DNA of 64,000 nt from DASZIT01 sp963709665 (lineage in GTDB: Bacteria > Actinomycetota > Acidimicrobiia > Acidimicrobiales > RAAP-2): positions 1-64,000 of the forward strand of contig CAVPWU010000010.1 of NCBI GenBank assembly GCA_963709665.1. Direction: 5' to 3'. Shown piece by piece: positions 59,736-64,000 of the stretch; position 1 is the stretch's first letter, and each line of letters begins with the position of its first letter. The notes below the pieces were generated by a model. The model did no database searches and was not told the origin of the DNA. It worked only from the letters and a program-made list of their open reading frames with translations. The position numbers and the translations under genes are program-made.

Positions 59736-62221
59736 TCACCGGTTCGCCGGTAGCGGATCGGGTGGAGGAGGTCCGGCGCCGCGACTGGTGGCTGACCGCC
59801 ACCCTGGGGAGGACGGGCCTCCGGTCCACGCGGACCCAGGTCGTCGCCGGTGCGGCTGTCGTGGTGGTGATCGGGATGGGCACCGCCCTGCTCCTTCGCT
59901 CCTTCCGCCTCATCTCACCGGAGCCCATCTGGGCCTGGGCCCTGGTCCTGGGCGCCATCGCCATCTTGGTGGCGGTCGCACCTCCCTGGATGGACGAGCA
60001 TCCGGGCCGGCGACGCCTGCTGGTGCAGATGACCGGTTTGACGATCCTGGCCGCCACGGCCACCTATCTGACCGGGTGGGGCCCGATCCTGATCACCGCC
60101 ATCGCCACCGTCTCCGTCGTCACGGTGATCTGCTACGGCCCGGACCTGTGGCACTGGCTGGTGGCCGTGGGTCTGGGGTGCGTGCTGCTGGCCCAGATCG
60201 GCATCGCCATCCACCTGGTCCCGACCGAACTGTCGCTACCCACCGCCGAGGGGGTCGTCGCCCTGGGGTTCCTCATCTACGTGGTCATGGTCGGCCTCAC
60301 CGTCTACGCCGCCCGTGAGATCAAGGCGTCGGGGGACCTGCTCCAATCCAGCGAGGAGCGGTTCCGGTCGCTCATCCAATACGCCTCGGACACGACCATG
60401 CTGGTCAGCGAGGACGGGTCCCGGATCACCTACGTGAGTCCGGCCTGCAAGGACCTGGTCGGGAGCTCCCCGGAGCGGCTGGTGGGGAGGTGCCTCCTCC
60501 CTCTCGTCCACCCGGAGGACCGCGACCGGGTGGCCGCCCTTCTGACCGAGCAGGGGCCGGCCCAGCCGGTGGTCCAATTCGAATTCCGGATGCCGACCGT
60601 GGACGGGGGCGCCGTCCGCCAGGTCGAAGCCGTGATGAGCGACATGCGGGGGAACCCGGCGGTCGGTGGCCTGGTGTTCAACCTCCGGGACATCTCGAAG
60701 CGGAAGGCCGCCGAGGCCCAGCTGGCGTACGCCGCGTTGCACGACACCCTGACCGGACTCGCCAACCGCGCCCTGGTCCTGGATCGCACCGAGCAGCTCC
60801 TCGCCCGGTCCCGCCGGCGCCACCGTGGTACGGCCGTGCTCTCCGTCGACCTCGACAACTTCAAGGACGTCAACGACAGCCTCGGTCACGCCGCCGGGGA
60901 CTCCCTCCTCCGCCAGGTCTCCCGCCGGCTGGTCGCCTCCGTCCGGGAGTCGGACACCGTGGGTCGCATGGGTGGGGACGAGTTCGTCGTTCTCCTCGAC
61001 GAGCCCTTGGGCGACGGACAGGCCGAGCTCATGGCCGCCAAGCTGCTCAAGGCCGTCGAGCAGCCGGTCAACCTGGGCCCCGGGTGCGAGTACCCCATCG
61101 CCATCACCGCCAGCATCGGGATCGCCACCGGGGGCCGGGAGAGCGCCGACGTCCTGATCGGGGACGCCGAGATCGCCCTCTGCCGGGCCAAGGCGGCGGG
61201 GAAGCACTGCAGCGTGCTGTTCGCTCCGGCCATGGCCGAGGCGGCCTCCGTTCGCCTCCGGTACGAATCCGACCTCCACCGAGCGGTAAACCGGTCGGAG
61301 TTCTTCCTCGTCTACCAGCCTCTGTTCGACCTGGATCCCGTCGCCGTCTACGGCGTCGAGGCCCTGCTGCGTTGGCGGCATCCGGACCGGGGGGTCATCT
61401 CACCCGTCGAGTTCATTTCGGCCCTGGAAGCCAACGGCCTGATCCTCGAGGTCGGTGGTTGGGTCCTCCGCCAGGCATGCCGGCAGTTGACGCAGTGGAA
61501 GCACGAAGGCCTCGACCTGATCATGTCCGTCAACGTCTCGATGGCCCAGTTCGAGACCGACCAGATCGTCGCGGACGTCGCCGAGGCGTTGTCGGCGGCC
61601 GGGTGTGACCCGTCCGGCCTGGTCATCGAGATCACCGAGTCCATGTTGATGAGCGACCCCACCGCCGTGCTCCAGCGCCTCCGGCTGCTGAAGGGCCTGG
61701 GGGTCAAGATCGCCATCGACGACTTCGGGACGGGGTACTCGTCGCTCGCCTATCTCCGCCAGTTCCCCGTCGACGAACTCAAGATCGACCAGACCTTCAT
61801 CTCGTCGATCCTGGAGTCGAGGGAGGCCAACGTCATCGTGAAGAGCTTCGTCGAGCTGGGTGAGGCCCTCGGGATCGAAACCCTGGCCGAGGGGATCGAG
61901 GACTACTCCCAGCTGGAGATCCTCCAGGGCGTCCACTGCCTCCGGGGCCAGGGGTTTCTGGTCTCCCGACCGCTGGCCGCCGACGCCCTGGTCGAGTTCC
62001 TCGACGTCTGGCTGCCTGTCCCGGAGAACGCCGGGTCCCGCTCCGAGTGGGCCGAGGCGTCGCGGGATCAGGCCGAGTGGTGGTGTCGAACCGAGGGAGT
62101 GCCGACGCCCGGCACCGAGGCTGAGCGGGATCGTCCCACCGGGATCGCCATGTCCTCAACCGGGCCCGACGGGGCGGTCACCGGCTCCACCGAGGTTGCA
62201 CGGGGAGGCCCTTCGTCCTAG
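59732..62221 (+). CDS. Membrane GGDEF-EAL c-di-GMP enzyme with PAS domain
   Basis: An 829-residue signalling protein. Six or so membrane helices lie at about 35-210, followed by a PAS domain (about 205-330, SSEERFRSLIQ ... ISKRKAAEAQL). The diguanylate cyclase has an intact GGDEF (414-418) and the inhibitory RESD five residues before it. The EAL phosphodiesterase has EALLRW (543-548), DDFGTGYSSLAYLRQFPVDE and ETLAEGIED. Both domains look catalytically competent. Its ATG overlaps the sortase stop, so its level is tied to that gene. It could set c-di-GMP in response to a membrane or PAS signal and so control the surface proteins. Confidence 0.92.
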   Translation: MITGSPVADRVEEVRRRDWWLTATLGRTGLRSTRTQVVAGAAVVVVIGMGTALLLRSFRLISPEPIWAWALVLGAIAILVAVAPPWMDEHPGRRRLLVQMTGLTILAATATYLTGWGPILITAIATVSVVTVICYGPDLWHWLVAVGLGCVLLAQIGIAIHLVPTELSLPTAEGVVALGFLIYVVMVGLTVYAAREIKASGDLLQSSEERFRSLIQYASDTTMLVSEDGSRITYVSPACKDLVGSSPERLVGRCLLPLVHPEDRDRVAALLTEQGPAQPVVQFEFRMPTVDGGAVRQVEAVMSDMRGNPAVGGLVFNLRDISKRKAAEAQLAYAALHDTLTGLANRALVLDRTEQLLARSRRRHRGTAVLSVDLDNFKDVNDSLGHAAGDSLLRQVSRRLVASVRESDTVGRMGGDEFVVLLDEPLGDGQAELMAAKLLKAVEQPVNLGPGCEYPIAITASIGIATGGRESADVLIGDAEIALCRAKAAGKHCSVLFAPAMAEAASVRLRYESDLHRAVNRSEFFLVYQPLFDLDPVAVYGVEALLRWRHPDRGVISPVEFISALEANGLILEVGGWVLRQACRQLTQWKHEGLDLIMSVNVSMAQFETDQIVADVAEALSAAGCDPSGLVIEITESMLMSDPTAVLQRLRLLKGLGVKIAIDDFGTGYSSLAYLRQFPVDELKIDQTFISSILESREANVIVKSFVELGEALGIETLAEGIEDYSQLEILQGVHCLRGQGFLVSRPLAADALVEFLDVWLPVPENAGSRSEWAEASRDQAEWWCRTEGVPTPGTEAERDRPTGIAMSSTGPDGAVTGSTEVARGGPSS

Positions 62222-62311
62222 CTTTTAGCTGTAGATGTTTCAGGCACCGCGTCCAGCACGATCAGGCGATCCCGGACGGGTGTTCGACGGTCGGAAGGGG
62301 GAGACCGGCTG

Positions 62312-62975
62312 ATGGAGAGTTCCGCCCCTCCGGGCTCCGCTCCCTGGGTCTTCGGCAACCAGCCACTCCCCCAGACCCTGGCTCTCGCCCGGGTTGCCCG
62401 TCGTCTGATCGGGACCGCTCTCTCGCTGGAGGAGGAGGACGAGGGTGTGGCCCGGCTGATCGACGAGCTGGCGGCCACCGAGCGGGCGCTGGCCGGACGA
62501 GCCCCCGCCGACCCCACACCCCGGATCGGACCCGACAGCCGACCGGACCAGCGGGTCTATCTCGACCACGGCGGCGAACATCGGCGCCTTCAACCCGTGC
62601 TTTCCCGAGTACGAGCTCCGGGTGGACGGCACCCACGCCTCCGGGAGCGTCACCTTCCCACTCCCCTACGAGGGGCCCCCGGGGTACGTCCACGGTGGTT
62701 TCCTGGCCGTCTTCTTCGACGGCGTCATCCAGCACCACAACTGCCGGTACGGCGTGGCCGGCAAGACCACGGCACTCAACCTCGAGTACCGCCGTCCCAC
62801 CCCCCTCCTCACCACCCTGCAGTTCGGGATCGAGCGCGCCTCCGACGACCGGCGCATCACCTCCACCGCCCACCTCGAGCTCGACGGCACCGTGCTGTGC
62901 CGGGCCACCATGGAGGCGGTGGCCGGTGACCGGTCCCGCCTGCCCGACGTCTCGCCGCGACGGACCCCCGCGTGA
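62312..62975 (+). pseudogene. Hotdog-fold thioesterase, frameshifted near 62576
   Basis: The start (ATG 62312, GGGGGAG upstream) gives an 85-residue helical lead-in (ARVARRLIGTALSLEEEDEG). The hotdog domain then continues in another frame: NIGAFNPCFPEYELRVDGTH, PLPYEGPPGYVHGGFLAVFF, TALNLEYRRPTPLLTTLQFG. Removing one base of GGCGGCGAACATC (about 62570-62582) restores one protein of about 220 residues. It parallels the thioesterase at 43334-44086. Its stop overlaps the ligase start (GTGA). Confidence 0.72.
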
Positions 62976-64000
62976 ACGCCGCTCCCGCTCCCCTGCCGCT
63001 CACCCTCGGGGAGCTGCTGGATGCCCGGGCCGCCCACCGGGGCGACCAGCCCTTCCTCATCTGCGATGAGCACACCCTCACCTACGCCGGCGCCGCCGAC
63101 CGCTCCGCCGACCTGGCCCGAGGCCTCCTCGCCGCCGGTCTGTCCCACGGGTCCCGGGTGGGGCTCCTGTACCCCAACGGCCCCGAGTTCGTGGTCGCCT
63201 CGCTGGCCGCCGCCCGGCTGGGTGCGGTCAGCGTCCCCCTCAGTACCTTCTCGACGGCGGCCGAACTCCGGGGGCTGCTGGACAACGCAGGGGTGGACAC
63301 CCTCCTGGCCGCCGCCGCCCACCGGGGCCGCGACTTCGTCGACATCCTCGTCCGGGCGGCACCCGACCTCGACCCGTCCGCCCCGCCACCGCTCCACTCC
63401 CCCTCCGTCCCCACCCTCCGGCGGGTGGCGTTCGACGCCCCCGACCGGCCGGTCGACCGGTCCTGGACCCTCCGGTCGGTCCTCGAGTCCGGAGCCCGGA
63501 TCGACCCCGACCTGCCGGCGGCCGGTCAGCGCCAGGTCCACCCGTCGGACGACCTGGTCATCGTGCACACTTCCGGCTCCACCGCCGAGCCCAAGGGCGT
63601 CATCCACACCCACGGCTCGCTCCTCGGCCACCTCCACGTCCTCAACCGGCTGCGGCGCTACGGCGGGGACGAGGTCCTGTTCTGCAACTCGCCGTTCTTC
63701 TGGATCGGCGGCTACGCCTACGCCCTGCTCGGGACCCTCGAGGCGGGAGCCACCCTGGTCTGCTCCAACGCCACCGATCCCTCCGCCGTCCTCGACCTGA
63801 TCGAGCGCACCCGCCCCACCATGGTCAACGGCTTCGCCCAGTCGGTCGCCCACCTGGCCACCGACCCGACGTTCCCGGGACGGGACCTGACCTCCATCCG
63901 CCGCGGGAACCTCTACCCGATCATGACCGAAGAGGTCCGCCCGTCCGATCCGGAGCTCCACCACAACATGCTCGGCATGACGGAGACCGGGAGCGTCTGC
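62972..64000 (+). CDS. Acyl-CoA synthetase (AMP-binding), 3' end outside the window
   Basis: The first 343 codons of an adenylate-forming ligase, open to the window edge. The GTG start overlaps the thioesterase stop (GTGA). Seen are LGELLDARAAHRGDQPFLIC, YPNGPEFVVASLAAARLGAV, the P-loop HTSGSTAEPKGVIHTHGSL and NMLGMTETGS, with the adenylate-binding TE at the very end. The catalytic Lys domain is not visible. The substrate is unknown, probably a fatty or aromatic acid. Confidence 0.88.
   Translation, partial: MNAAPAPLPLTLGELLDARAAHRGDQPFLICDEHTLTYAGAADRSADLARGLLAAGLSHGSRVGLLYPNGPEFVVASLAAARLGAVSVPLSTFSTAAELRGLLDNAGVDTLLAAAAHRGRDFVDILVRAAPDLDPSAPPPLHSPSVPTLRRVAFDAPDRPVDRSWTLRSVLESGARIDPDLPAAGQRQVHPSDDLVIVHTSGSTAEPKGVIHTHGSLLGHLHVLNRLRRYGGDEVLFCNSPFFWIGGYAYALLGTLEAGATLVCSNATDPSAVLDLIERTRPTMVNGFAQSVAHLATDPTFPGRDLTSIRRGNLYPIMTEEVRPSDPELHHNMLGMTETGSVC

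Overview
The window is a contiguous stretch of very GC-rich DNA (roughly 70% by eye) with dense, mostly overlapping genes, GTG and TTG starts next to ATG, and Shine-Dalgarno sites of the GGAGG type. It looks like a chromosome of a high-GC actinobacterium. A WWEASDGRWYPPE motif, a YWLVASDGGIFAFGDA repeat protein, an actinobacterial suf cluster with a Rieske ferredoxin, and many acyl-CoA genes point to the class Acidimicrobiia. That placement is an inference from motifs, not from an rRNA or marker-gene search. No rRNA, tRNA, CRISPR array or intact insertion sequence was seen.

Layout. (1) 1-8.6 kb: a VOC-protein fragment, a giant secreted Ig-repeat protein carrying a 606-bp near-perfect tandem DNA repeat, and an LCP cell-wall ligase. 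(2) 8.7-14 kb: suf genes (sufC, Rieske ferredoxin, sufD, sufB), split by an oppositely oriented dienoyl-CoA-isomerase-like crotonase and a small Cys-rich protein. (3) 14-34 kb: mostly housekeeping and metabolic genes: oligopeptidase B, a RodZ-C-like membrane protein, an SDR with a basic tail, an RmlC-like epimerase, flavin reductase, an MBL-fold hydrolase, an epoxide-hydrolase-like protein, an LpqC-like esterase, MutY, MaoC, a methyltransferase, an acyl-CoA dehydrogenase, a pilin-like protein, a divergent CGNR regulator/EamA exporter pair, a DUF1611 plus PLP-racemase pair, a CoA-ester lyase, a DUF885-like peptidase and dienelactone hydrolase. (4) 35-38 kb: an NlpC/P60 cell-wall hydrolase broken by a frameshift, an Lgt-like membrane protein, and a TetR regulator with a palindrome upstream.

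(5) 38-48 kb: a lipid/steroid-type beta-oxidation block (SDR, acyl-CoA ligase, crotonase, thioesterase and a FadA5-like thiolase). Three palindromes resembling the mycobacterial KstR operator sit at its promoters. (6) 47.7-50 kb: a TPP riboswitch ahead of an NCS1 permease, translationally coupled to a TMEM175-type channel. (7) 50-62 kb: a surface module of two secreted proteins with C-terminal WxL-like domains, a DUF916 (WxL-interacting) membrane protein, a further Ig-like membrane protein and a LuxR-type regulator. It is followed by a scarred intergenic zone (aldo/keto reductase remnant, winged-helix regulator with palindromes), a frameshifted class-F-like sortase, and a GGDEF-EAL protein that overlaps the sortase stop. 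(8) 62-64 kb: a frameshifted hotdog thioesterase and the start of an acyl-CoA ligase that runs off the end.

The most interesting system is the WxL-like/DUF916 surface module with its own regulator, next to a sortase and a c-di-GMP enzyme. Three genes carry single-base frameshifts (near 35915, 59475 and 62576), all in GC-rich context, so assembly indels must be excluded before calling them pseudogenes.
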